Source: a virus
Virus record (IMG/VR): IMGVR_UViG_3300018421_000045
Coordinates: 1-50,632 of that record
DNA length: 50,632 nucleotides
Strand: one strand, 5' to 3'
The stretch's first letter is position 1, and each line of letters begins with the position of its first letter. The position numbers and the translations under genes are program-made. Positions 1-9,500 of the stretch are shown here, one piece after another. The notes beneath the pieces are model-generated. The model saw nothing but the letters and a program-made list of their open reading frames with translations. It was not told the DNA's origin and made no database searches.

Positions 1-342
1 AGCGGTACTCTTAACTCAACATGGTCTGGTGATGATCTAACAGTTCAAGGTGACGTCACATCTATCTCAGACATCCGCACCAAAGAAAACATTGAAACTA
101 TAAACGGCGGCGTTGATCTTGTATCGCAACTACGTGGTGTTTGGTATAATAAGATTGGTGAAGAAGAAAGAAAAGTTGGTGTAGTAGCACAAGAGGTAGA
201 AGAAGTTCTACCAGAAGTTGTCAAGACAGACGAAGAAGGTATGAAATCGGTTGATTATGGAAAGATGGTTGGTGTATTAATAGAGGCTATTAAAGATCTG
301 AAATCTGAAGTAGATATGTTAAAACATAAACTAGGAGAATAA
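1..342 (+). CDS. Tail fibre C-terminus with S74 intramolecular chaperone (5' partial)
   Basis: Open from base 1 without a start, so this is the last 113 codons of a longer fibre protein. It holds a Peptidase_S74-type intramolecular chaperone of the endosialidase class, which trimerises fibres and often cleaves itself off. The S-D-I-R-x-K signature is at residues 23-28, and the Ser is the expected self-cleavage nucleophile. The conserved core VGVVAQEVEEVLPEVV is at about 61-76, and a C-terminal helix (VLIEAIKDLKSEVDMLKHKL) would form the trimeric coiled coil. It ends 1 nt before the next start, so it is probably co-transcribed with the propeller genes downstream. Family identity is well supported; the upstream part of the fibre is not visible. 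Confidence 0.85.
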   Translation, partial: SGTLNSTWSGDDLTVQGDVTSISDIRTKENIETINGGVDLVSQLRGVWYNKIGEEERKVGVVAQEVEEVLPEVVKTDEEGMKSVDYGKMVGVLIEAIKDLKSEVDMLKHKLGE

Positions 343-343
343 T

Positions 344-1933
344 ATGGCCTTTAAAGCTGGAACTAGTGACCGCCCTCATTCTACGATAGACGGAATACCA
401 TATCTTTATGATTCACCAAAAGCAACATTTGCATATCCGTCATACAGGAATATTTTTAGAAAAATAGCTGTTGATGAAGATGCAGCAGACGGTTCTGATT
501 TATTTTTAAATACTGCCTTGACCCCTTATACCGGCCAGCCACGTATGGTTTATGGTGGCGGTAAAGTATTTTTTGCATGCCCAAGACATAGCAACGCTGG
601 GCAGGAAACAAGCGCTGGCATGTTGTTCGGACTTAACCCAGGCAGAGTTCATCAAAACAACAAAACAAGATATGGCTATTTAAATGATGTGACCCTTAAA
701 TCTAATGATAGGTTTTTTGGAGTATTTTATTATAATGGTGAAAGAGATAAAAATAATGGATGGGATGATGGAACCCCTTGGGAAAAAATAGATATATGGT
801 CTGGGGGTGCAGGTGCCCAGGCAAACAAATCTATAGCATATACAGCAGGATGTATAATATCAGGTGCACCTGGTTATGATGACACCGGTAATAATGTTAC
901 AAACGCGGGTGGTGTTCGTGTACAAACTGACTCAGAGCAATATAGTGGTAATGGGGTAAGATATCATTTACCGTCTTTTTATGGAAATTATTATTATGGA
1001 GATGGTCCAAGTCCAGCAGGTGGTGGTGGTCAAAAGGGCGGCATGTACAATACTAATGCTTCTGGCTATCAGTATAATTATATGGGCGCTTCTGTATCAG
1101 CTGCTAGTGGAAAAATGGTTGTTGGGTTCAACCGCTCTTTGTATAAACCTAATACTGCCATAGGTGAAGATAATAAGGTTTGGTTTTATGATGATATGCA
1201 AAGTGTATATAGTCCATTTAATGGCTCAGGCAAGGTTATCAAAATGAAGGATATACCTATTGCTAAATGGTATCATGATAATGCATCAAATTATACTCAA
1301 TGGGGTGAGTCTCACGATATTGGATGTGGGAGGATTGTGGTAGGAGCACCACGTGAAGACATACTTGATGGTGATGGTAATGTGGTAACAAATTACGAAA
1401 ATCAAGGTGCAATTTATATATTTGACTATAGAGGTAATTTACTAAGAAGAGTTGCAAATCCAACTCCTAATACTTCTGGTGCAAAGGGCCAATTTGGCCG
1501 TAACGTGAAAATTGGTGGTGGAAGAATAGTAGCAAGCGGTTATTCACAGAGTACTCATGTATTTGATCTTGATGGTAATCATATAAAAGACATTTTAACA
1601 GAAACTTCTGGGGTATATTTGGGTGGTTATGAATCTTTTGGAGATCAAATAGATGTTGGTTTTGGTTATATTGTAATTGGTGCATACTCTGATTTTATTA
1701 ACCGTGGTAAAGTTTACTTATATGATCTTGATGGGAATTATTTGGCTTCAATAACCGGTGATGCTACAAACGAACGTTTTGGTTCCGGAGTATGTTTAGG
1801 ACCAGGTCAACTTTATATTGGAGGACAGGGGCCCTCTTCAGGCCGAGGGTATTGTACAGCTTATGAATTAAATTATGGCCGCGGAATCTTTACCCCATAT
1901 GATGTACAGGCAATGGAAGATGGAGATAAGTAA
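344..1933 (+). CDS. Beta-propeller (FG-GAP-like) virion adhesin, paralog 1
   Basis: This 529-aa protein has no signal peptide. About seven recurrences of a G-x-[IVLF]-x-[GA] strand motif are seen at residues ~73, 169, 256, 328, 392, 441 and 487, e.g. GRIVVGAPRED. Several are followed by G-x-[IV]-Y-[IL]-[FY]-D-x-x-GN (AIYIFDYRGN, KVYLYDLDGN). This pattern fits a seven-bladed FG-GAP/integrin-alpha-like beta-propeller. The loop with DGDGN before one blade could bind calcium. It is the first of three tandem paralogs joined by TAATG overlaps, between fibre genes, so a receptor-binding or tail-tip role is inferred from context. The exact ligand is unknown. The start ATG follows the previous stop directly, with GGAG at 334-337 as ribosome site. 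Confidence 0.7.
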   Translation: MAFKAGTSDRPHSTIDGIPYLYDSPKATFAYPSYRNIFRKIAVDEDAADGSDLFLNTALTPYTGQPRMVYGGGKVFFACPRHSNAGQETSAGMLFGLNPGRVHQNNKTRYGYLNDVTLKSNDRFFGVFYYNGERDKNNGWDDGTPWEKIDIWSGGAGAQANKSIAYTAGCIISGAPGYDDTGNNVTNAGGVRVQTDSEQYSGNGVRYHLPSFYGNYYYGDGPSPAGGGGQKGGMYNTNASGYQYNYMGASVSAASGKMVVGFNRSLYKPNTAIGEDNKVWFYDDMQSVYSPFNGSGKVIKMKDIPIAKWYHDNASNYTQWGESHDIGCGRIVVGAPREDILDGDGNVVTNYENQGAIYIFDYRGNLLRRVANPTPNTSGAKGQFGRNVKIGGGRIVASGYSQSTHVFDLDGNHIKDILTETSGVYLGGYESFGDQIDVGFGYIVIGAYSDFINRGKVYLYDLDGNYLASITGDATNERFGSGVCLGPGQLYIGGQGPSSGRGYCTAYELNYGRGIFTPYDVQAMEDGDK

Positions 1934-3531
1934 TGGCTTTTTATATAGATAACGATCCTACTAATAATAATCCACCAGCTGCCAAAAAATTAGTATTAGA
2001 TGATAGGGATATTATTGTATCTAATCCCAAAGAAAATTATTCACACCTAACAACTGATTATACACAAAAAAAGATAAATGTAACAGTTGGAGGTGGTAAC
2101 AACCAGCAAATGGTGGCTGGATGTGGTATTATAGTACAAAGTCAACAAAGTTGGACCTATGGCTCGCCCTTCGAAGGTATGGGCCGCGTTATTGTATATA
2201 ATAAAAAGGGTGAAGAACTTTATAAAATTGATCCTGTTAATGCCACAACCCTTCCGGATGGCACAGATCCTGAGTTTGGGGGTGAAGAATTTACACCAGG
2301 TATGAGAGACGGTCTGCGTTTTGGAGAAGCCGTTGCGGTTGGTAATGGTATATTGGCAATAAGAGTTGGTGGAGCCCATGACAGTGATAATAATGGAAAT
2401 TTAATAACTCTTAACTTTGCCGCTGGTGCAAATCAGGCTGCTTCAGAAAATCAGGGTCATATTGTTTTTTACAGAGCAGCCGATGGTAGATATATTGGCC
2501 ACGTTGATAGACATAAAAGTATGAACGGTTTAGACAATTCACGTGAAACTGGATGGTCTAAGCAATCAAAACAATTGGCAATTACTGGGGGAACATACCC
2601 TGGATTTTCTTTATGTATATCATCAGATCATTATATGGATAGTAACTATTCAACTACCGGTACAGCTAGTTATGGTTCTAATGAAAGGCCTGGTAGAGTA
2701 TATGCTCATACTAGTGGTCAATACAATTATAATTCAGGATCAATTGGATCGGCTAATAATAAATGGCAGACACATCTACCATCTGCTCTTAATCTTACTA
2801 ACGCTTATGCAGATGGTCAATACCCAGTTGGATTTTTTGGTATGGTTGATTCTTTAGGAGATTCTGCTCAGTGGTATTCAAACCCACAATTTGGAGAATC
2901 TTTGGCAGCAGGATTTGGGAGGGTTGTTATAGGAGCACCCGGTGATGGAACAAATAATTTTTATTATGATGGGCATGGACCTGGTTCAGCATTTTTGTAC
3001 AGTACATCTTTAAATCCTTTAAGAAAATTGGCCAACCCTGATCGCAATTTAAGTAACAATGATGGCTTTGGACATCATGTAGCCATAGGTTGTGGGCTTG
3101 TGGGTGTATTGGCTCCATGGTATAATAACAATCAAGGTGCTGCATATATTTACGGCTTAGAGGGACAATTTCAATTTAAAGTAGAGGGTATGGCTAATAT
3201 GAATCCTCTAACCATGTCTATAGCAAACAATCAAATTACTATAGCAGGTTCTGGAGGATCCTTAGGAGGTCATTTGAGAATATTTGATCTTGAAGGTAAT
3301 TTATTAGATTCAATTAGAGGTGGTGCCGGTTGGGGATATCTTTTCGGCAGACCAAGTGGCTGGGGCAAATATATGTCATCAGTTGATGAAACAATTGTTG
3401 TTTTGGATCATGGTGATGAAAATTGGGGTGATGACCTAATTTATCAAAACGTTGACAGTGGAGCATTCTATATATACGAAACACCAAAAAGACGCAGTAG
3501 TGTCTATGATCAAAGTATTAGAGGCGTATAA
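1933..3531 (+). CDS. Beta-propeller (FG-GAP-like) virion adhesin, paralog 2
   Basis: This 532-aa protein is a paralog of its upstream neighbour and starts on the last base of that stop codon (TAATG), which implies translational coupling. Blade motifs are visible at residues ~63 (GCGIIVQS), 138 (GNGILAIR), 215 (QLAITGG), 327 (GFGRVVIGAPGDG), 385 (GCGLVGVLAP) and 434 (ITIAGSGG), with partner strands such as AYIYGLEGQ and HLRIFDLEGN. Length and blade number match paralog 1, but the loops are different, as expected for adhesins diverging under host selection. No enzyme motif is seen. The role as a virion adhesin is inferred from its location among fibre genes. Confidence 0.68.
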   Translation: MAFYIDNDPTNNNPPAAKKLVLDDRDIIVSNPKENYSHLTTDYTQKKINVTVGGGNNQQMVAGCGIIVQSQQSWTYGSPFEGMGRVIVYNKKGEELYKIDPVNATTLPDGTDPEFGGEEFTPGMRDGLRFGEAVAVGNGILAIRVGGAHDSDNNGNLITLNFAAGANQAASENQGHIVFYRAADGRYIGHVDRHKSMNGLDNSRETGWSKQSKQLAITGGTYPGFSLCISSDHYMDSNYSTTGTASYGSNERPGRVYAHTSGQYNYNSGSIGSANNKWQTHLPSALNLTNAYADGQYPVGFFGMVDSLGDSAQWYSNPQFGESLAAGFGRVVIGAPGDGTNNFYYDGHGPGSAFLYSTSLNPLRKLANPDRNLSNNDGFGHHVAIGCGLVGVLAPWYNNNQGAAYIYGLEGQFQFKVEGMANMNPLTMSIANNQITIAGSGGSLGGHLRIFDLEGNLLDSIRGGAGWGYLFGRPSGWGKYMSSVDETIVVLDHGDENWGDDLIYQNVDSGAFYIYETPKRRSSVYDQSIRGV

Positions 3532-6113
3532 TGTTTTTTTCTTCAACAAGAACAATGGGAACACATTTTAATGTTGAACATGATTCTCAACAGTCTTTAT
3601 TAGCCACATATGCTGATTATGGACAGTCATGGCCACAGGACGGAACCCAAGATAATTATTCTAGTATAAGCGCCCCTCTCTGGTTACAAGATCCAGTTGA
3701 TAGGACTCAGGGTGGTACATATACGGTGTTTAACTACAAGGCGCAAGAAAACCCTGATTATAATCAGTATAAGAGATCCAAGAGTATTCAAATAGGTAAT
3801 GGCCTTTTAATAGCAAATTCTCCGTATACGGGTGCTGCAGGTAATATAGATGGAAGGCTTGATATTTTTGGCCTTAATGGTCAGTTTAGAAGAACACTGT
3901 TGCCATATGACGCGTCAAGTAGTTTTACCAATGCTAAGAGAGGGTCGTGGGCTATTGGGCAGGGTTTAATCGTTGGTGGTAATCAGGATGATGTGTCAGA
4001 ACGAGGTCGTTGTGACCTTTATAATCTTAATGGGGAAAAACTAGGTCAGGTCCAAGTAGGATGGGAGTTCTATGATCATTTTGGATGGTCAGTTGCTATT
4101 AATGAAAATAGAATTGTAATGGGCGCACCTGGTGCTCACGATCCAAATCCATCATTTGGTGGCAAAGCTCACGGTAGAGGTTCTATAATGATCTTTGAAT
4201 ATGGTGGAGGTGGTAGATCTGCTAACCTTGGCAGGGCACAAGATGTATATATGTTGGCGCATATTTATAATTATGATGATGGATATACACCCACAAGTTC
4301 TACTGAAGGTTGTTATGCTATGATGGGCCACGACGTTGCAATTGGTTGTGGCCGTATTGTAGCAGGTGCACCTGGATATCGCACTGCAGCCGGCAATGGA
4401 TATCAAACTGGAGCCATTTATATTTTTGATCTTAATGGGGTGAAAATTACTAAAATTATTGGTGGTACTTCAGCAAATAAAACTGAAGCACAAGCTAATG
4501 GTGGTGGTGTGGCTAATAACAATGTTTATACTACATCTCAGGTTTTTGGCAATACATTTGGAATGTGTGTAGACATTGGTCATAATATGATTGTGGTTGG
4601 TGACCCAAATGCATTCAACCAAAAAGGTGCTGTATATGTATATGATCTTAATGGCAATTATATAGGTTATAGAAAAGGGGCTGCGGCAGGAGATCATCTA
4701 GGAATGTCGGTTGCCATTGGTGATGGACGTATTGTTGCTGGAGCTCCACAAACCTTATTTCCTGACACTGTTTCTACTAATAATGGAGCTGGATATGTTG
4801 AAGTACTTAGACTTCCCACTATTTACCAAACTGACAGTGACGCCAATGGATCTCTTGTTTTAGAAACAACTCTTTATCCCTGGACATATGCACCTAATGG
4901 TGGTGGATATGGTCAATGTGTTGCTATCGGCGAAGGTAAAATAGCAGTATCAGACCCATCACGTATAAAGAATGTTCCGGGTGTATCACCATCACCGTAC
5001 CATGGAGCTGTGTATTTATATGATACCTATAAAATAAATTCACACGAAAAATTTGCTTTTAATTTAGGTATGGATACAGATATGGGCAAATATAATGAAA
5101 ACAGACTTGATGATTCTGCATCTTATACAAATAGATCCGGCAGTTTTACATTAAGGGGTATGCTTCCAGGTGTTAGAGCTTCAGAGCTTGTTGAACCGGG
5201 AGGTTCTATTTTTATTGATAGTAATTCATTTGTTTATTCTGATGATAGTACTCAACCGGGATTACTAATAGATACTGATAATATTACTATAACAAATGCT
5301 GGTATTATAATGGGCCGTGGTGGTAATGGAGGTTCGGAATGGTTGGGAGATTCTAATGGTAGGGATGGTAGTCCCGCGATTAAAATCCAACCGTGGGTTT
5401 CAGGCACAACTATTATCAACAGGCCCGGCGCCGTTATTGCAGGCGGTGGTGGCGGAGGTAGTGGTAAAGCTGGTGGTGGTGGTGCTGGAGGCGGCCACGG
5501 CGGTGTATATAGTATAATGATGGATGCATTGGATTCCAATGCAGATGGTGTTGTTCCTATGACCGTTTCAGGAGATAATTACACTCAAAGTATTGCGGGT
5601 GAATCACTACGAGGCATTGATACCTCAGGTGTAAGTCTAAGTGGCCTTCCATATGCGAGAGGGTTTGATGGATGGGCAGTAAAACAAGGCAACCCAACTA
5701 ATCCATCTTCTCCTAGAGCTCTAGGTGGAGAAGGTGGCGGTGCAGGTGGTTATAGATATGCAAGCGGTGGTACTAGTATATTAGACGCTACTCAAAACAT
5801 TTGGGGAAGTGGTGGATGGGGTGGCCGTGACGTCTCAAATATATCTAATACTACTAGTGTTTGTAATTCTGGTACTTATGGTCATGGTGGTGGTATAGGA
5901 AGTGCTACTGGTACTGGCGGAAATGGATGTGGTAGTTTAGGATACTGGAATGGCGGCGGCGGTGGATACGGACAAGCTGGCGCAGCAAGTAATAGCTGGG
6001 CTTCAGGCAGTTATACATCATCAGGCGGTGCTAGTATTGAAGGTACCTCTTTCTTAATTGACAGTGGTACTATGTATGGCGTTCACACAGACACAACAGA
6101 TATATCTTATTAA
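3531..6113 (+). CDS. Beta-propeller fused to gp38-like polyglycine adhesin tip
   Basis: This 860-aa protein is the third propeller paralog. Seven blade motifs are at residues ~89, 144, 192, 272, 350, 398 and 469 (e.g. GCGRIVAGAPGYR, NMIVVGDPNAF). Unlike its two neighbours it continues into a second module from ~540. That module has a beta segment with NAGIIMGRGGNGG, then PGAVIAGGGGGGSGKAGGGG around 631-650 and further Gly-rich stretches to ~835. The arrangement 'N-x-G-x-I-x-G-R-G-G-x-G-G ... AGGGGGG' is the hallmark of gp38-type adhesins of T-even relatives, whose polyglycine-II helices form a receptor-binding sandwich with variable loops. The start overlaps the previous stop (TAATG). Possibly this is the distal tip of the fibre complex; the fusion of propeller and tip is unusual. 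Confidence 0.7.
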   Translation: MFFSSTRTMGTHFNVEHDSQQSLLATYADYGQSWPQDGTQDNYSSISAPLWLQDPVDRTQGGTYTVFNYKAQENPDYNQYKRSKSIQIGNGLLIANSPYTGAAGNIDGRLDIFGLNGQFRRTLLPYDASSSFTNAKRGSWAIGQGLIVGGNQDDVSERGRCDLYNLNGEKLGQVQVGWEFYDHFGWSVAINENRIVMGAPGAHDPNPSFGGKAHGRGSIMIFEYGGGGRSANLGRAQDVYMLAHIYNYDDGYTPTSSTEGCYAMMGHDVAIGCGRIVAGAPGYRTAAGNGYQTGAIYIFDLNGVKITKIIGGTSANKTEAQANGGGVANNNVYTTSQVFGNTFGMCVDIGHNMIVVGDPNAFNQKGAVYVYDLNGNYIGYRKGAAAGDHLGMSVAIGDGRIVAGAPQTLFPDTVSTNNGAGYVEVLRLPTIYQTDSDANGSLVLETTLYPWTYAPNGGGYGQCVAIGEGKIAVSDPSRIKNVPGVSPSPYHGAVYLYDTYKINSHEKFAFNLGMDTDMGKYNENRLDDSASYTNRSGSFTLRGMLPGVRASELVEPGGSIFIDSNSFVYSDDSTQPGLLIDTDNITITNAGIIMGRGGNGGSEWLGDSNGRDGSPAIKIQPWVSGTTIINRPGAVIAGGGGGGSGKAGGGGAGGGHGGVYSIMMDALDSNADGVVPMTVSGDNYTQSIAGESLRGIDTSGVSLSGLPYARGFDGWAVKQGNPTNPSSPRALGGEGGGAGGYRYASGGTSILDATQNIWGSGGWGGRDVSNISNTTSVCNSGTYGHGGGIGSATGTGGNGCGSLGYWNGGGGGYGQAGAASNSWASGSYTSSGGASIEGTSFLIDSGTMYGVHTDTTDISY

Positions 6114-6137
6114 TTAACTCTTTAAGTTTCTTTTTCT

Positions 6138-6145
6138 TATAAATA
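6138..6145 (+). promoter_or_regulatory. T4-type late promoter (TATAAATA)
   Basis: Exact match to the T4 late -10-like box TATAAATA recognised by gp55. It lies in the 86-nt gap between the propeller operon and the 6200 gene and is correctly oriented. It would start transcription about 50 nt before the next start codon. Confidence 0.75.
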
Positions 6146-6160
6146 AGAACAACGGAGCAG

Positions 6161-6177
6161 GGGCACGTGGTGTGTCC
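6161..6177 (+). other. Possible 5'-leader RNA hairpin
   Basis: GGGCAC and GTGTCC can pair (one G-U) around a GTGGT loop, within the untranslated leader downstream of the late promoter and 22 nt before the next start codon. The region is unusually GC-rich for this genome. It could stabilise the mRNA 5' end. Seen only as base-pairing potential. Confidence 0.35.
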
Positions 6178-6199
6178 GACAAAGAAACTGGAGAGTTTT

Positions 6200-6559
6200 A
6201 TGGCCCAATACGAAGAATTTACTATCGATAAAGGTAGCGATATCTCTATCGAACTACATCTTGAAGATGCAAATGGCAATACTAAAAACCTGGCTAATCA
6301 TTCGATTACAGGTACTATGAAAAAATCATATGCAGCAACTACTTCTATTGAATTTACTACAATAGTTGCATCACCATCTACTGACGGAATTGCTACTCTC
6401 TCCCTTACAAATGCTCAGACCGCCCTGTTGGATACAGGCAGATATGTTTATGACATTAACATATCTTTTTATGACAGTGATAACAACGAGATTATTGAAC
6501 GCGTTATGGAGGGAAGAATTCAGGTTACACCCAATGTTACAGAACCACGATCTGAATAA
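6200..6559 (+). CDS. Small BppU-N-like beta-sandwich structural protein
   Basis: This 119-aa protein uses the ATG with GGAGAG four bases upstream. An in-frame ATG at 6167 would add 11 residues but has no ribosome site and lies inside a possible leader hairpin. The sequence alternates polar and hydrophobic strands (SDISIELHLEDANGNTKNL, GIATLSLTNAQTALLDTGRY, IIERVMEGRIQVTPNV). This resembles the N-terminal beta-sandwich of baseplate upper protein BppU and similar domains in phage fibres. It sits alone behind its own late promoter and immediately before the 1763-aa fibre, so it may form the fibre's baseplate connector. The family assignment rests on pattern only. Confidence 0.55.
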   Translation: MAQYEEFTIDKGSDISIELHLEDANGNTKNLANHSITGTMKKSYAATTSIEFTTIVASPSTDGIATLSLTNAQTALLDTGRYVYDINISFYDSDNNEIIERVMEGRIQVTPNVTEPRSE

Positions 6560-6578
6560 AGCAATTTCGGAGACTTAA

Positions 6579-9500
6579 ATGCCAATTCAAACATCTCAGC
6601 CTAAAAGTACTTATGTAAGAAAAGTAATAGTAGGTACACCTATACGTAGGGTAACGTCTGGTGCATTTTCCATATTTAATATTACAGGTGTTAATCTTAC
6701 TAATTTATCAGATAATGATCTTTTACAATTTGATTCTGATACACAGACTTTTATTAATAGACAAGAGTTAAACGTATTAAAAATTGATGAGATTACTATT
6801 GATAGTGATACTATATCTCTTGCTAATGATCATCTTAATATTGAAGGTAATGTTGATGTTACTGGCAATATTACTCTTACTGGTATAGGCAATGCTAATA
6901 TTTTCAGACAAGACATTCTTGGCGCATTTAATGATTCAGACCTTACCACAAAACACTATGTAGATGGTGAAGTTGATAAAGTTAAACATGCTATCTTTGT
7001 AACTGATGATAATTTTACTGATTCTATTTCTCTTTATGATGCAGAGACATTTAGAATTATTGGTGGTAATTCTATTAGTACCTCTGCCACTAAAATTGGA
7101 TCAGAATACAGACTTGTATTAGACGTTGATTCAACTGGTGTAACTCCTGGAGAATATGGTTCAGGAGCGCAAGTTCCAGTTTTAACCGTAAATGATCAAG
7201 GGCAAGTGACCGCCATCAATACAGTTGCTGTTGCTGGTGTTACAAATCTAGAATATGATTCTTCTGACAATAGTGGTGAAATTACCATATCAACGGCTGA
7301 CGGTCAAACATTTACTACAGCCGTAACACTTAGTCCGTTCTCTACAAGTGATTTAAAAGAAAGTGATAACCTTTATTATACAAGAGCAAGATTTGATTCT
7401 GCATTAGGAGACGCAACCTCTACATCTACAATTAGAGGTATGATTAGTACTTCGGGTGACCTACAATATGATGCTAATACTGGAGTCATTTCAGTTGACA
7501 TCCAACAGGTTTACACTAGTGAAGACTTTGACTCAGATCTAGATCAAGCAATTGAAAATAGTGTAAACATACATTGGTATCCTGATTCTAACTATTTTGA
7601 TTTAAACGTTACAGGTGTTGATTCTGGTACATTTGGTTCAGCAACCGAGATTCCAACATTTACTGTTGATAGATATGGTCGTCTATATGACATTACGACT
7701 ACAACTGTTGCTGGTGTTGACTCAACTAGCTGGTTATCAAATTTAAATACATTTAGAATTAATACTGCAGATGGTGGAACTTATGATCAGGTAATTGATT
7801 CATTCGGCCAAGACATTAGATTTCAAAATGATGTAAAGATTACTTTAGGATCAACAGATGGTATAGACGTTGATCTTTATCATGATGGCAGTAATTTCTT
7901 TGTAAAAAATAATGCATCGGGCAAAGTGGAAGTATGGTCTGATCAACAATACTTTAAGACCGGTGATGGTAATACTTTATTTGATGCCGAACGTCTTGGT
8001 GAAGGCGTAAGACTATTCTATGACAATTTGGTTAAATTCCAAACTACCGATAGTGGTGTAAATGTATTAGGCAATATATTACCAGACCTTGATTCAACTT
8101 ATGATCTTGGTTCACTTAATCGTAGATGGAAAGATCTATATCTTTCTGGTCAGTCAATATATCTCGGCTCACTTGTATTATCAGATAGTGATGGTGCCCT
8201 TGCTGTTAAAAATGCCAATGGTCAAACAGTAGATCTTGTAGCCAAGCATGCTAGATTTGATTCAGCCTATATTTCACAATTGACGGTAGATAGTCTAAAT
8301 GTTTCTCAATTACATATTGACTCTTCATTTATCAATAACTTCAACATTGTTAATATGGAAGCCAATACTGCCGAGATACAACAATTAGCAGTAGATTCAA
8401 TTTCAGCTCAAACACTAAATGTTGTAACTGGTGATATTGATCAGTTTACTACAGACTCGGCTTATGCAATTCAACTTAACGTTGTAACTGGTGATATTGA
8501 TACTCTTACATCTGCCAATGCAATTCTTGATTCAGTATATGCGGGACAACTTAATGTAGCAACTGGTGATATAGATGCATTAACATCTGCTAATGCTACA
8601 ATTGATTCAGGTACTATTACTAATCTTAATGCAGTAGATGCTTTAATTGATTCAGCACGTATAACAAATTTAAATGTTATTACCGGTGATATTGATACGG
8701 CCACATTTGGTCAAGTATCAATTGATTCCGCATATATTTCTCAATTTAATGCTGATAGTGGTGTAATTACTAATCTTAAATCTACTTCAGCAATTGTTAA
8801 TGATAATCTCTTAATTAAAGAAAATGGTTTTATTGAATTTGAACCCACTGATTACCTATCAGCACCATCATATCAAGAAGGTAGATTGTGGTATAATCAA
8901 GATGCTAAGACTCTTTACCTACAAGGTGCAAGCGACAGCCTAGATATCCTTTTAGGTGAAAGAGAATGGATTAGAGCCAGAAACAATTCTGGTACAACAA
9001 TTGAAAAAGGTAAGCCTGTTTATATTACCGGAGTTCATATTCCGGGGCATCCAATACATGGACGTCATCCTCACATAGCATTAGCAGATGCTTCTGATGT
9101 AAATAAAAAAGATGTTATAGGTCTTGCCGGTGAGACTATTGCTGATGGCTCACATGGGTATGTGGTTGTTCGTGGTGTGCTTAATGGAATAGACACATCT
9201 AATCTTACAGAAGGTGAAAGAGTACATTTAGGATTTAATACACCAGGTGCTCTTACTTCAACTGCTCCTGAATATCCAAATTATCCTATGGATGTTGGTA
9301 CTTGTCTAACTGCAGATTCTGCTGGTGCTGGTGGTTCTTTATATGTTACATTGTATGATCATACCTTTGAAAGGTTCCGTGTAACTGGTGCTACCCGTAT
9401 TGATGGTAATGTTACTATTGCGGGTAACCTACAGGTTCTTGGTACACAAACCACTTCATCTTCAGCAGCACTAAATGTTTCTGACACATTCATTTATCTT

